In this document: positions 5,926 through 14,595 of the stretch, one piece after another
Position numbering within the stretch: the stretch's first letter is position 1
Layout: the number at the start of each line of letters is the position of its first letter
Origin: an uncultured Fusobacterium sp.
GTDB taxonomy: Bacteria; Fusobacteriota; Fusobacteriia; Fusobacteriales; Fusobacteriaceae
Direction of reading: 5' to 3'
Assembly: GCA_900541465.1 (NCBI GenBank)
Contig: UQJY01000013.1
Coordinates: forward strand, 1-46,206
DNA length: 46,206 nucleotides
Made by a program: the position numbers and the translations under genes
The notes under the pieces: model-generated
The model's input: the letters and a program-made list of their open reading frames with translations, nothing else
What the model was told of the DNA's origin: nothing
Databases searched by the model: none

Positions 5926-6738
5926 TTAATCATCTCCTATTCCTATTCTAAAATATTCCTCTTTTATTTTTTTTAAAAGCTCATCTTTTTTTTCATAAGG
6001 TGCTTCATGTCTTTCATATTCACATCTGTTTTTTATCATATGCGGAAGAATTCCAGAAGGAAGTCCTGCCTTTTCAGCATATTTTATAAATCTTGCCCTG
6101 AAATTCTGTCTGCTTAAATCACAGAAAATTTTATCATTTTCCCTGTCTGCCACAATATTATTTCTATATTTTTCAACATAATTTCTAAGTTCCTTGGAAG
6201 ATTCTTCTGAAAGTTCCACAATTATATATTCGTTTCCTGTTTTCACAATAAAGGCTCTGTAATCTTTTTCTTCCATTTCAGAAATTTTTAAATTTAAAAT
6301 TTCTGTTATCTGCATTCCTGTTTCAGAAAGAAGCTTTATTATAATTTTATCTCTTTTTCCCTTTTCATCTTCTCCACAACAGTCAAGAATACTTTTAAGC
6401 TCATTGAGTTCTATTTTTCTCTCAAGAGTTTTTTTGTTTTTTCTCGACATATTTATTGTTTCTGCAGGAGAAGTTTCCACAGCCCCTGTTTTTAAAAGAA
6501 ATTTGTAAAAACTTTTTATAGAACTTACCTTACGTATTATAGAATTTTCCACATATTTTTTTTCCATAAATTTTATATACTCGGCAACATCATTTTTATC
6601 TGCTTCTTCGTAAGATTTTTCTCCTAAAAATTCTTTGAAATCAGCTATATCTCTTTTATACATTCCAAGACTTATATCTGATACCGTCTCTTTTTCTTTT
6701 GAGGCTTTCAAAAATTTATCAAGCAAATCAAATTCCAT
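5926..6738 (-). CDS. Tyrosine recombinase-like protein without catalytic residues
   Basis: The fold is that of XerC/XerD: a SAM-like N-terminal DNA-binding domain (about 1-95, with the typical KVSSIKSFYKFL stretch) and a C-terminal catalytic-type domain. The catalytic residues are missing. The usual TGxRxSE motif reads TGMQITE, putting Gln at the first Arg (Q143). The GKG-type lysine region reads VKTGNEY. The HxxR box reads HMIK (233-236), and no LLGH or tyrosine box follows. The protein ends soon after, at 270 residues. It probably binds DNA without cutting it, or has another role. It lies 2 nt from recN and 4 nt from era, inside an intact housekeeping operon, and the frame is undamaged, which argues against a decaying pseudogene. 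Confidence 0.8.
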   Translation of the reverse strand: MEFDLLDKFLKASKEKETVSDISLGMYKRDIADFKEFLGEKSYEEADKNDVAEYIKFMEKKYVENSIIRKVSSIKSFYKFLLKTGAVETSPAETINMSRKNKKTLERKIELNELKSILDCCGEDEKGKRDKIIIKLLSETGMQITEILNLKISEMEEKDYRAFIVKTGNEYIIVELSEESSKELRNYVEKYRNNIVADRENDKIFCDLSRQNFRARFIKYAEKAGLPSGILPHMIKNRCEYERHEAPYEKKDELLKKIKEEYFRIGIGDD

Positions 6739-6740
6739 AA

Positions 6741-8402
6741 CTACTCCTCAGCCAGAAGTTCTTTTGCATGGCTTATTACTGCATCTGACACATTTTCACC
6801 TGCAAGCATTCTGGCAATTTCGTTTATTCTTCCTTCATCATCAAGTTTTCTCACAGTTGTCACTGTTTTTTCATTTTCAGTCTTCTTTTCAATAAAAAAC
6901 TGCTCTGAAGCCTTAGAAGCTATTGCAGGAGAGTGGGTTATACATATAACCTGTGCATTTCTTCCAATCTCTTTTAATTTTCCTGCAATTTTTCTTACAG
7001 TCTCTCCCCCTACCCCTGTATCAATTTCATCAAAAATAAGGATTGGGATATTATCCACATGAGAAAAAATAACTTTAAGAGCAAGCATAATTCTGCTCAC
7101 TTCTCCACCTGAAGCAATTTTTTGTAATGGTTTTGGCTTCTGCCCTGCATTTGTAGAAATAAAAAATTCTATTCCGTCAGAACCATTTTTTGTCATCACA
7201 TCTTTTTCTTCAAGATTTATTTCAAACTTTGCATCTTTCATATTAAGATATGCAAGTTCTTCTCCGAGCTGTTCCTCTATTTTTTTAATACATTTTTTTC
7301 TTATATCTCTAAGTTCAAAAGCATAATTCCAATATTTTTCTCTTGCATTTTCTCTTTCTTTTACAAGTTTTTTCACTTGGAAATTGCTTTCATCAAGATT
7401 TTTCAGTTTCTTTTCAATCTCATTTCTGTATTCTAAAATTTCTTCAATGGTGCTTCCATATTTATTTTTTAATTTTCCTATTGCATCAAGACGTGATATA
7501 ACTTCTTCAAGTCTTCCCTCATCAACTTCTATATCTTCGTTAAGTCTCTCCATTGAGCTTACACAATCTTCTAAATCGTAATAAACTCTTTCAAGCCTTT
7601 CAAGATTTTCTTCAAATTCCTCTCCATAATCTGCAATAGATTCTATATTTTTCTTGCTGGCATAAATAATACTAAGTGCATTTACCTCGCCGTTTTTCAG
7701 GCATGCCTCTGCCATAGAAAGTTTTTCTTTTATTTTTCCCGCATTAAAAAGTTTTTTATACTCACTCTCAAGATTTTCGTCTTCACCTTTTGCAAGATTT
7801 ACTTTATCTATCTCATCAAGCTGAAATTCATAAAATTCTTTTTTCTCACGAAGCTCTTTTTTTTCTTCATCAATTCTTTCAATCTTTCTGTCAAGACGAA
7901 CAAAATCATCTAAAGCTGTTTCAAGATTTTTTCTTATCTCTTTTGTCTCATCTTCTGTAAATTTATCCAAAAGTTTTATATGGTTTTCTTTGTTAAGAAG
8001 CATCTGGTGTGAATGCTGCCCTACAATATCAACCAGTGTCCCCATAATTTCTTTAAGACCAGACACAGGAACTCTCATATTATTTACAAAGGCTTTCCCT
8101 TTCCCTTTGCTGTCCATTGTTCTTCTTACAATAACTTCTCCGTCTTCAGCTTCTATTCCAAGTTCTGAAAGTTCTTTTTCCTGCTCTTCATTTACACTGA
8201 AAACACCCTGTGCCACAAGAAGTTTTTCTCCGTCACGAAGCATTTCTATATTTGTTTTTTCTCCAATAAGAAGATTTATCCCGCTTAAAATTATTGATTT
8301 TCCAGCTCCTGTCTCTCCTGTAAGAGTGATTAAGCCGTCACCAAATTCCAAATCTAATTTTTCTATTATGGCTAAATTTTCTATCTGAAGTTCTTTTAAC
8401 AT
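6741..8402 (-). CDS. recN: DNA repair protein RecN
   Basis: An SMC-like ATPase acting in double-strand break repair, holding DNA ends for RecA-dependent recombination. The Walker A box is GETGAGKS (29-36). The ABC signature IASGGEVSRIMLALK and Walker B ILIFDEIDTGVGGE lie in the C-terminal third, and the middle is a long coiled coil rich in Glu and Lys. The length of 553 residues is usual. The start ATG overlaps the end of nadK by 7 nt (8396-8402), so translation is coupled. The same nadK-recN order occurs in many Firmicutes, where an ArgR gene often lies between them; it is absent here. Confidence 0.96.
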   Translation of the reverse strand: MLKELQIENLAIIEKLDLEFGDGLITLTGETGAGKSIILSGINLLIGEKTNIEMLRDGEKLLVAQGVFSVNEEQEKELSELGIEAEDGEVIVRRTMDSKGKGKAFVNNMRVPVSGLKEIMGTLVDIVGQHSHQMLLNKENHIKLLDKFTEDETKEIRKNLETALDDFVRLDRKIERIDEEKKELREKKEFYEFQLDEIDKVNLAKGEDENLESEYKKLFNAGKIKEKLSMAEACLKNGEVNALSIIYASKKNIESIADYGEEFEENLERLERVYYDLEDCVSSMERLNEDIEVDEGRLEEVISRLDAIGKLKNKYGSTIEEILEYRNEIEKKLKNLDESNFQVKKLVKERENAREKYWNYAFELRDIRKKCIKKIEEQLGEELAYLNMKDAKFEINLEEKDVMTKNGSDGIEFFISTNAGQKPKPLQKIASGGEVSRIMLALKVIFSHVDNIPILIFDEIDTGVGGETVRKIAGKLKEIGRNAQVICITHSPAIASKASEQFFIEKKTENEKTVTTVRKLDDEGRINEIARMLAGENVSDAVISHAKELLAEE

Positions 8403-9208
8403 AGATTATCTCCCCATTTCAATTTTTCTTTAAGCACAGAATAATAATTTCTTTTTTTCGGACAAATAAGTTTTAGTTTTTTATCAGAATATTTAACTTT
8501 TATCTCATCATCTTTTGTTATTTTTTTCCAAGAGTCTCCGTCTGCAATCACAAAACTTTCTCTGCCGCTTCCTGTTTCATCTTCAACTTTTACACAAATC
8601 TCCCTTTTTATATCTATAACTATGGGACGGGTTGTAAGATTATGAGGAGCAATAGGAGTTATTAAAACTGCATCGAGATAGTGGGAAATAATAGGCCCCC
8701 CTGCTGAAAGCGAATAGGCTGTAGACCCTGTTGGAGTTGAAATTATAACTCCGTCTCCCCTGTAAGAATTTATTTTTCCTTTGTCAGAATAAAGGCCTAT
8801 TTTTACAGGACGTCTTGCCATTCCTCCATTTGAAAAAACAGCTTCATTAAGAACAGTTCTTTTTTCTCCGTTAACCCATATATCTAACATTCCACGGCTG
8901 TCAATTTCATAATTTCCTGAAAGATAATTTCTGCAGGCTTCCACTCCCTCTTCACCTCTAACCTCTGTTAAAAATCCGAGGCTTCCTGCATTCACTGCAA
9001 TAACTACAATATTTTCATTAGGAATTATTTTTTGTGATGCACGGAGAAGTGTGCCGTCTCCACCTATTACAACAGCAAAATCTGCTTTTTTTATATCACA
9101 AGAAGAGAGAATTAAAACTCCCTCTTCTTCTAAAAAATCTTTTATTTGATTGTAATAAAGAACTGCACTCTTTTTTTCTTCATTATAAAAAATAACACAT
9201 TTTTTCAT
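8396..9208 (-). CDS. nadK: NAD kinase
   Basis: Phosphorylates NAD to NADP with ATP (or polyphosphate in some bacteria) in the cytoplasm. The GGDGTLL motif (49-55), NAGSLGFLTE, the conserved LNEAVFSNG and the glycine-rich STPTGSTAYSLSAGGP stretch are all those of the ATP-NAD kinase family. The length of 270 residues is normal. It lies between the envC-like gene, 20 nt away, and recN, which it overlaps by 7 nt. The start is ATG. There is nothing unusual in the sequence. Confidence 0.97.
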   Translation of the reverse strand: MKKCVIFYNEEKKSAVLYYNQIKDFLEEEGVLILSSCDIKKADFAVVIGGDGTLLRASQKIIPNENIVVIAVNAGSLGFLTEVRGEEGVEACRNYLSGNYEIDSRGMLDIWVNGEKRTVLNEAVFSNGGMARRPVKIGLYSDKGKINSYRGDGVIISTPTGSTAYSLSAGGPIISHYLDAVLITPIAPHNLTTRPIVIDIKREICVKVEDETGSGRESFVIADGDSWKKITKDDEIKVKYSDKKLKLICPKKRNYYSVLKEKLKWGDNLC

Positions 9209-9228
9209 AATTTCTCCATAAATAAAAA

Positions 9229-10320
9229 CTAAAACATTGTTTCTGGATTTATAGGTTTTAAATTAAATCTCACTTCATAATAAAGATTTGGTTTTCCCTC
9301 AGTAGAAAGTCCAAGTATTCCAATCGGCTCATTTGCTTCAACCCTTTGGTTCAATTTTACCTTTGAGGAAATTATGTTTCCATAAACTCCAATTGTATTA
9401 TAGCCGTAATCTATCATTATTACTTTTCCAAGACCTTGAAGTTTATCAACATAAATAACTTTCCCTTTCATTGAAGCTCTTACTCTGTTTCCAAGCTGTG
9501 AATTTATTTCAATTCCATTGCTTAAAACTGATTTTGCTTTTGCCTGTTTAAATCTTACCACAATATTTCCTTGAACAGGTTTTACAGCTTTTCCTAAATT
9601 TTTCTGTGCTTTTGCAAAATCCACATCTTTTGAAATTACTGTTCTTTTCTTAATAATATCTTCTATTTCTTTTTCTATTCTCTGCTTTTCTTTTTCAAGA
9701 CTGCTTATAGTTTTTATATGACTTTTTTTCTCTGAATTTAATTTTTCTATAAGAGCATTTTTCTGCTGCTGTTTTTTGGCTATCTGAACTTTTTTAACAT
9801 TAAGCTGTGATTTAAGAGAGCTGAGTTTTATTTTTTCTTTTTCAATATTTTTTTTAACCTCAGCAATATTTTCCTGAACATCTTTTATCTTTGCCATTCT
9901 GTTTAAATCTTCATAAAGGACTCTGGCAAACTGTTTTTTTAATATACTCTCCTCTTCAAAACTTTTATGCCCCTCACCTCTTCTTGACCATGCAATAATT
10001 TTTGCATCAAAAAGAGCTTTCTTTCTCTGAAGTTCACTTGAGTTAAATTTCATATTTTTTTGACCATAATCAATATTTTTTGATACAATCTCAATTTCTG
10101 CTTCTATTTTATCTTTATCTCTTTCGATAGCTTCGATATCTTTTTTTATCTCTTCTATCTGCTGAGCTATTGTTTTCTTCTCTATATCTATATTTTCAAT
10201 TCTTTCGTTTTTTGCCTTTATTTCATTATCCAATTTTTTTATTTTTTCTTTCATATCATCAACTGATGCTGAAAAAACAGTAAGAGATATACCCAGAAAA
10301 AAAATTATGATTTTTTTCAT
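9229..10320 (-). CDS. envC: EnvC-like murein hydrolase activator, degenerate LytM (M23) domain
   Basis: An exported coiled-coil protein with a C-terminal LytM domain. Residues 1-17 form a signal peptide, about 18-240 are almost entirely heptad-rich coiled coil (Lys/Glu/Ile), and about 255-363 are the LytM fold. The zinc ligands of active M23 peptidases are absent: the HxGxD position reads NGIEI, the YAHL position reads VYGN, and the HxH position reads LYYEV. EnvC of Escherichia coli is degenerate in the same way and activates amidases instead of cutting peptidoglycan. The gene overlaps ftsX by 4 nt (ATGA), and FtsX is the membrane partner that controls EnvC-type proteins, so the two should act together in daughter-cell separation. 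Confidence 0.85.
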   Translation of the reverse strand: MKKIIIFFLGISLTVFSASVDDMKEKIKKLDNEIKAKNERIENIDIEKKTIAQQIEEIKKDIEAIERDKDKIEAEIEIVSKNIDYGQKNMKFNSSELQRKKALFDAKIIAWSRRGEGHKSFEEESILKKQFARVLYEDLNRMAKIKDVQENIAEVKKNIEKEKIKLSSLKSQLNVKKVQIAKKQQQKNALIEKLNSEKKSHIKTISSLEKEKQRIEKEIEDIIKKRTVISKDVDFAKAQKNLGKAVKPVQGNIVVRFKQAKAKSVLSNGIEINSQLGNRVRASMKGKVIYVDKLQGLGKVIMIDYGYNTIGVYGNIISSKVKLNQRVEANEPIGILGLSTEGKPNLYYEVRFNLKPINPETMF

Positions 10321-11147
10321 TTTTCTTCACCTGTTTTTTTATTTACAGGCATAAACCATGCCAGCAAAATTATAAGAACTGCTGCCCCTGTCTGAATATA
10401 AAATATCTGCATAAGGCTTAAAACATCTGTAAAAACAGCTCCTTGTATCAAAGTTCTTCTCACTACAACATAAAAATTAAAGAAAAAGAAAAGACCTAAG
10501 GATACTGCTACTGTAAAAGGAAGAAGATTAACATTCTTCGCTTTTAAACGATTTCTTAAATTTGTGCTGTCTCCTATATAATTTAAAAGATAATCATTTT
10601 CAATCTGAAACATAAAAATGGAATTAAGGATAAACAATGAGCATATCATACCGCTCATAAAAATAAGCCCAAAAAGATTTAATATTCTAATTCTGCTGTT
10701 TATTTCTGAAATATAAATTCCATCTATAAAAAATTCTTTTATCTCTTGAGTTTCTTCTAAAACTGACTGAAGTTTTTCCACATCTTTGGCATTTTTAAAA
10801 TAGATTCTAAATGTATCTGGCAGAGGATTTTCTCCTCTCGGAATAACTATTCCCAAATTTTTCTGTAAATCTTGAAAAGCTGTATAGCTGTCTACATATG
10901 TAATTTTCTGTACCTCTTTAAGATTTAAAAACTTTTCCTCCAGCTCCTCTTTTTTAGCTTGAGAAAGTCTGCCCTGCAGTTCTGCCATTATAAAATTTTT
11001 ATTTCTAAATTCCTTCACTTGAGAAGTGATATTTAAAAATCCTGCAAAAAACATATTAAAAATAAAAGCGGCAACGATTATTCCCAAGAAGCCCCTTCTT
11101 ATTCCCGTAAAATGATTAATCTCTCTTGTATTTTTAATATTAAACAT
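10317..11147 (-). CDS. ftsX: Cell division protein FtsX
   Basis: An inner-membrane protein of the FtsEX type, which transmits ATPase action to periplasmic murein hydrolase activators. Four hydrophobic segments lie near residues 20-40, 155-178, 205-228 and 250-268. The large extracytoplasmic domain between the first two contains the LQGRLSQAKKEELEEKF and ENPLPDTFRIYF stretches typical of FtsX. The chosen start is ATG at 11147, because AAAGG lies 11 nt before it; a GTG three codons upstream (11156) has the same AAAGG only 2 nt away. No ftsE gene adjoins it, which is unusual since ftsE and ftsX are normally paired and overlapping. A palindromic repeat lies immediately upstream. Confidence 0.85.
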   Translation of the reverse strand: MFNIKNTREINHFTGIRRGFLGIIVAAFIFNMFFAGFLNITSQVKEFRNKNFIMAELQGRLSQAKKEELEEKFLNLKEVQKITYVDSYTAFQDLQKNLGIVIPRGENPLPDTFRIYFKNAKDVEKLQSVLEETQEIKEFFIDGIYISEINSRIRILNLFGLIFMSGMICSLFILNSIFMFQIENDYLLNYIGDSTNLRNRLKAKNVNLLPFTVAVSLGLFFFFNFYVVVRRTLIQGAVFTDVLSLMQIFYIQTGAAVLIILLAWFMPVNKKTGEEK

Positions 11148-11190
11148 AACAGCCACTGCCTTTCATAAATATTTTAGCAATTTAAAAAAA

Positions 11191-11292
11191 TTGCCCTGCA
11201 CACAAAAACAGTTCAGTTTATTTTGCTTTCAAAGCCATGTACATTCACAGCTTTTTTCACTGCATAAGCAAAAACTGTTTTTCATGCAGGGA
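11191..11292. repeat. Palindromic repeat element of the CCCTGCA family
   Basis: An imperfect 102-bp palindrome. CCCTGCA (11194-11200) faces TGCAGGG (11285-11291); AAAAACAGTT faces AACTGTTTTT inside it, then TTTTGCTT faces AAGCAAAA, with ATGTACAT at the centre. It contains no ORF. The end resembles the 43534 element (CCCTGCA, then an A-run, then AGTTC). It lies between ftsX and the transketolase genes and could also end the transketolase transcript. Confidence 0.75.
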
Positions 11293-11332
11293 CTTTTTAT
11301 TTTTTAATTAATTTTCAGAAAATTATTTTTTA

Positions 11333-12259
11333 TTATAAGTTTTCTTTTATAACAGAAATTAATTTTTCTGCTGTAAGTTCATATTTTTGAAGAAGTTCTT
11401 CTCCAGTTCCACTTTGTCCGAATTTATCATAAATACCAACTTTTTTAACTTTAGTTGGGTGAACTTCTGATAAAAATTCAGATACTGCAGAACCAAGCCC
11501 TCCTATTACAGAATGTTCTTCAGCTGTAACGATAAATTTTGTTTCCTGTGCTGCTTTTAAAATTGTTTCCCCGTCAAGAGGTTTTATTGTTCCAACATTT
11601 ATAACTCTTACAGAAATTCCTTCTTTTTCAAGTTCTTCAGCAGCTTTAAGTGCTTCTGCCACCATAAGCCCTGTTGCAGCTATTGTAACATCTTTACCAT
11701 CTCTTAATGTGTTTGCAATTCCTATTTGGAAATCATAGTTATCATCAAATAAAACAGGAACTCCAAGTCTTCCCATTCTTATATAAACAGGCCCGTCATA
11801 TTCTGCTGCTGCAAAAACCATTTTTTTAGTTTCTATTGCATCTGCAGGAGAAAGAACAACCATTCCTGGTATAGCTCTCATTATAGCTATATCTTCAACA
11901 GACTGGTGAGAACCTCCGTCTTCTCCAACAGAAATTCCTGCATGAGTAGGTGCTATTTTAACATTTAATTTTGGATAAGCTACTGTATTTCTTATCTGCT
12001 CAAAAGCTCTTCCTGCTGCAAACATTGCAAATGTAGAAGCAAAAGCTGTTTTTCCGCATGCAGCAAATCCTGCAGCTGTTCCTATAAGGTCAGCTTCAGC
12101 TATTCCCACGTTGAAATGTCTTTCTGGGAAAGCTTTTTTAAACACACTTGTTTTTGTTGAACCTGAAAGGTCAGCATCAAGTACAACAACATTTTCATTT
12201 ATTTTTCCAAGCTCAACTAAAGCCTCTCCATAAGCTTCTCTTGTCGCTTTTTTTATCAT
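11333..12259 (-). CDS. Transketolase, C-terminal subunit
   Basis: The pyrimidine-binding and C-terminal domains of transketolase as a separate 308-residue protein. The beginning (IKKATREAYGEALVEL) and the GDSGxHxS-like stretch GEDGGSHQSVEDIAIMRAIP (about 112-131) are characteristic, as is EEHSVIGGLGSAVSEFL near the end. With the N-terminal subunit encoded just upstream it forms the thiamine diphosphate enzyme that exchanges two-carbon units in the pentose phosphate pathway. GGAGGAG precedes the ATG. The gap between the two genes is 44 nt. Split transketolases are common in archaea and anaerobic bacteria, so this is not a frameshift: each half has its own start and ribosome binding site. Confidence 0.93.
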   Translation of the reverse strand: MIKKATREAYGEALVELGKINENVVVLDADLSGSTKTSVFKKAFPERHFNVGIAEADLIGTAAGFAACGKTAFASTFAMFAAGRAFEQIRNTVAYPKLNVKIAPTHAGISVGEDGGSHQSVEDIAIMRAIPGMVVLSPADAIETKKMVFAAAEYDGPVYIRMGRLGVPVLFDDNYDFQIGIANTLRDGKDVTIAATGLMVAEALKAAEELEKEGISVRVINVGTIKPLDGETILKAAQETKFIVTAEEHSVIGGLGSAVSEFLSEVHPTKVKKVGIYDKFGQSGTGEELLQKYELTAEKLISVIKENL

Positions 12260-12303
12260 CTTTTAATCTCCTCCTAGATAAATCTTTCTGCTTTTTCGTT
12301 TAA

Positions 12304-13125
12304 TTAGTCGTTTTTAGATAATTCTTCCAATGCTTTTTCTGTCTGTTCTGCATTAGGTGCAGATCCGTGCCAAGAAGCAAGGTTTTCCATGAATGAAACT
12401 CCCTTACCTTTTACAGTTTTTGCTATAACCATAGTAGGTTTTCCTTTAACTGTTCTTGCTTCATCTAAAGCATCAAAAATTTCTTTGAAGTCATGTCCGT
12501 TTATTTCAATAACATGCCATCCAAAAGCTCTCCATTTTTCATCAAGAGGTGCAACGTTCATTACTTTTTCAACTTCTCCGTCTATTTGAAGACCATTTGA
12601 ATCAAGGAATGCACAAAGATTGTCAAGTCCATAGTGAGCTGCTGTCATTGCTGCTTCCCAAACCTGCCCTTCCTGCTGTTCCCCGTCTCCTAAAAGAGCA
12701 TAAACTCTATAATCTTTTTTGTCTAATTTTCCTGCAAGAGCCATTCCGTTTGCAATAGAAAGTCCTTGTCCAAGAGAACCTGTTGAAGCATCTACTCCAG
12801 GAAGTTTTTTCATATCAGGGTGACCTTGAAGAGGTGATCCATATTTTCTTAAAGTCATTAATAAATCTTTTTCAAAATATCCTTTCTCTGCAAGTGCTGC
12901 ATATAAAACAGGAGCTGCATGTCCTTTACAAAGAACAAATCTGTCTCTGTCCTCCATTCTTGGATTTTTAGGATCTACGTTCATTTCTGAAAAATATAGT
13001 GCAGTTACAATATCTGCAGCAGAAAGTGACCCTCCCGGATGTCCTGATTTAGCATTGCAAATCATTTTTACAACGTTTTTTCTTAGTTCGTTGGCTGTTT
13101 TTGATAAAAGATTAATATCCTTCAT
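12304..13125 (-). CDS. Transketolase, N-terminal (thiamine diphosphate) subunit
   Basis: The thiamine diphosphate-binding half of a split transketolase, 273 residues. The TPP motif begins [14 protein letters not shown] and ends near [25 protein letters not shown] and [15 protein letters not shown] are the other conserved stretches. The start is ATG 13125, because AAAGGAG lies 6 to 7 nt upstream; a longer frame from a TTG at 13140 would contain that ribosome binding site and is less likely. It is transcribed from a near-perfect promoter at 13157-13186 together with the C-terminal subunit. Confidence 0.94.
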   Translation of the reverse strand: MKDINLLSKTANELRKNVVKMICNAKSGHPGGSLSAADIVTALYFSEMNVDPKNPRMEDRDRFVLCKGHAAPVLYAALAEKGYFEKDLLMTLRKYGSPLQGHPDMKKLPGVDASTGSLGQGLSIANGMALAGKLDKKDYRVYALLGDGEQQEGQVWEAAMTAAHYGLDNLCAFLDSNGLQIDGEVEKVMNVAPLDEKWRAFGWHVIEINGHDFKEIFDALDEARTVKGKPTMVIAKTVKGKGVSFMENLASWHGSAPNAEQTEKALEELSKND

Positions 13126-13156
13126 TTTTTCTCCTTTCAAATATATATTTAATTAA

Positions 13157-13186
13157 ATTATATTATTTTAATACTAAAATTGTCAA
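13157..13186 (-). promoter_or_regulatory. Promoter of the transketolase operon
   Basis: On the minus strand TTGACA (13186-13181), an 18-bp spacer and TATAAT (13162-13157). Both hexamers are perfect. The promoter is 32 nt upstream of the chosen start. Confidence 0.8.
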
Positions 13187-13193
13187 ATATATT

Positions 13194-13227
13194 GTTACTT
13201 TTCTTCGTCTGTACAAAGAAAGTAAAC
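13194..13227. repeat. Hairpin repeat related to 43681-43714
   Basis: GTTACTTTTCTTCG (13194-13207) faces CAAAGAAAGTAAAC (13214-13227). A close relative at 43681-43714 reads GTTCGTTTTCTTTG and CAAAGAAAATGAAC. The two copies are about 30 kb apart and appear to be members of one dispersed element. Confidence 0.6.
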
Positions 13228-13236
13228 ATAAATTTT

Positions 13237-13833
13237 TTAAAATTTTATATTTTTTACATAATGAATAATCTGTTTTTTTCCTTTAACAATATTTTTTTCT
13301 ATTTCATCAAATTTTATACTTCCTAAAAGAATAAAAATTATCATAAAAAGAATACATGGTCTGAAAAATTTTTCTTCCTTTATCGTATTTTTCAAAAATG
13401 TCCAAAGTGCCAAAACTCCAAAGAAAATAAATTCTTCAAAAGTATTTATCATTTTAAGTGATATGTAAGCTGATATTACTATAAATATCACAAAAAGTAT
13501 TTTGCTTATTCTGGGAGAAAGCGGAAGCCTCACTACCGGAAGATGAAGAAGTGCCCCTCTGCTCCACCCTTTTGGAAAAAAATCAAAAATAAAATGCACA
13601 GCAAGAGCCAGTGCAAATCCTCCTATAAAAAATCTGAAAGTATCATTTTTTTCTTTTTGATAAAGTTCTAAAAGCAAAAATAAAAAAAGAGGGCTGTGTG
13701 TCAAAATACTTCTGTGCTGAAGTTTCATTTTAAAATCCCAGTCAGGAAATTTCATTCCCACTAAAAAAGCTGTGACTGCAACTATTATCCCTATTAACCC
13801 TACTTTATCTATATATTCTAAAAATATTTCCAT
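13237..13833 (-). CDS. Membrane-bound YdjM-like (DUF457) metal-dependent hydrolase family protein
   Basis: A 198-residue integral membrane protein with about five hydrophobic segments. It carries conserved polar motifs of the YdjM/DUF457 family: FPDWDFKMKLQHRSILTHS (about 29-47) and ALAVHFIFDFFPKGW (about 74-90), with paired His and Asp residues that could bind a metal. Members are called inner-membrane hydrolases, but the reaction is unknown. The start ATG has GGAGAG just upstream. It appears to be a single gene, with hairpin repeat DNA (13194-13227) after its stop. The assignment rests on the motif pattern only. Confidence 0.65.
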   Translation of the reverse strand: MEIFLEYIDKVGLIGIIVAVTAFLVGMKFPDWDFKMKLQHRSILTHSPLFLFLLLELYQKEKNDTFRFFIGGFALALAVHFIFDFFPKGWSRGALLHLPVVRLPLSPRISKILFVIFIVISAYISLKMINTFEEFIFFGVLALWTFLKNTIKEEKFFRPCILFMIIFILLGSIKFDEIEKNIVKGKKQIIHYVKNIKF

Positions 13834-13910
13834 TTTTCTCTCCGTTTTGTGTTTCGTCCGTTACTATTTTACTATATTTTTAGAAAAAAAGCACTAATTA
13901 ATAGAAAAAT

Positions 13911-13945
13911 AAAAAAGCCGCCATAAATTTATTTACAGCGGTTTT
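13911..13945 (-). terminator. Terminator after nusB
   Basis: On the minus strand CCGC-TG-TAAAT pairs with ATTTA-TG-GCGG (positions about 13941-13918), followed by CTTTTTTATTTTT. It ends the dnaE-to-nusB gene series. Confidence 0.7.
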
Positions 13946-13962
13946 TCATTTTTTAATTTTTA

Positions 13963-14358
13963 TTATACAAGTCTTGCTAAAACTCCGTTTACAAATTCAT
14001 AAGTTTTTGTGTCTCCATATTTTTTAGCAAGCTCTACAGCTTCGTTTATAACGATTTCTTTTGGAGTATCCTTAAATAAAATTTCATAAACAGATATTTT
14101 TAAAAGAGCTTTTTCTACATTTCCAACTCTTTCAAAACTCCATCCCTCCATTTTTTCATTAAGTTCTGCAAGAATTTTATCTTGATTTTCAATTATTCCT
14201 TTTGCATACTCAACTAAAAACTCTTTTCCTTTTTCATTTAATTCAACTTCATTTTCTCTTTCTAAATAAGAATCTAATACTGTATTTAAGTCCTTATTGT
14301 TTATTTCTGCTTCAAATACAATTTTAAATAATTCTTCTCTTGCCAGCCTTCTGCTCAT
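13963..14358 (-). CDS. nusB: Transcription antitermination factor NusB
   Basis: A small all-helical RNA-binding protein that with NusE (S10) binds boxA of rRNA leaders and prevents premature termination. The 131 residues begin with the family hallmark SRRLAREELFKIVFEAE, and the C-terminal part has ALLKISVYEILFKDTPKEIVINEAVELAKKY in pieces typical of NusB (about 85-115). The start ATG follows AAGGGG. It is the last gene of the accB, accC, asp23, amaP, DUF2273, nusB run, 15 nt after the DUF2273 gene. The Asp23-nusB neighbourhood is also common in Firmicutes. Confidence 0.95.
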   Translation of the reverse strand: MSRRLAREELFKIVFEAEINNKDLNTVLDSYLERENEVELNEKGKEFLVEYAKGIIENQDKILAELNEKMEGWSFERVGNVEKALLKISVYEILFKDTPKEIVINEAVELAKKYGDTKTYEFVNGVLARLV

Positions 14359-14373
14359 TTTTTCCCCTTCAAA

Positions 14374-14583
14374 CTAATCTTGTAATCTTTCTATTATTTT
14401 CTTTTTCATTTTTTTAGTAAGGTTGCTGTCACCTATTCTATACCCCAGATAAGTCACAAGAAGTATAAAGATTGTAGGCACTATTCCATATTCAACCAGA
14501 AGAACAGCAGTTACAAATCCTATAACAGCTCCCAATATTTTTTTTCTTTTTTCTATCAAAGAAACTATCATCTCTTCCAACAT
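14374..14583 (-). CDS. Small DUF2273 membrane protein
   Basis: A 69-residue protein with two predicted membrane helices (about 16-34 and 36-50) and a basic tail (KKMKKKIIERLQD). The size, the two helices and above all the place between amaP and nusB fit DUF2273, a small membrane protein found in Asp23 operons. It may help anchor Asp23 at the membrane, though its function has not been established to my knowledge. GAGGTGA lies before the ATG. The gap to amaP is 12 nt. Confidence 0.8.
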   Translation of the reverse strand: MLEEMIVSLIEKRKKILGAVIGFVTAVLLVEYGIVPTIFILLVTYLGYRIGDSNLTKKMKKKIIERLQD

Positions 14584-14595
14584 AAAATCACCTCG

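Noticed and set aside
11333..13125. Frameshifted transketolase gene
   Set aside because: Both parts have their own start, ribosome binding site and a 44-nt gap at the known domain boundary. Split transketolase is a normal arrangement.
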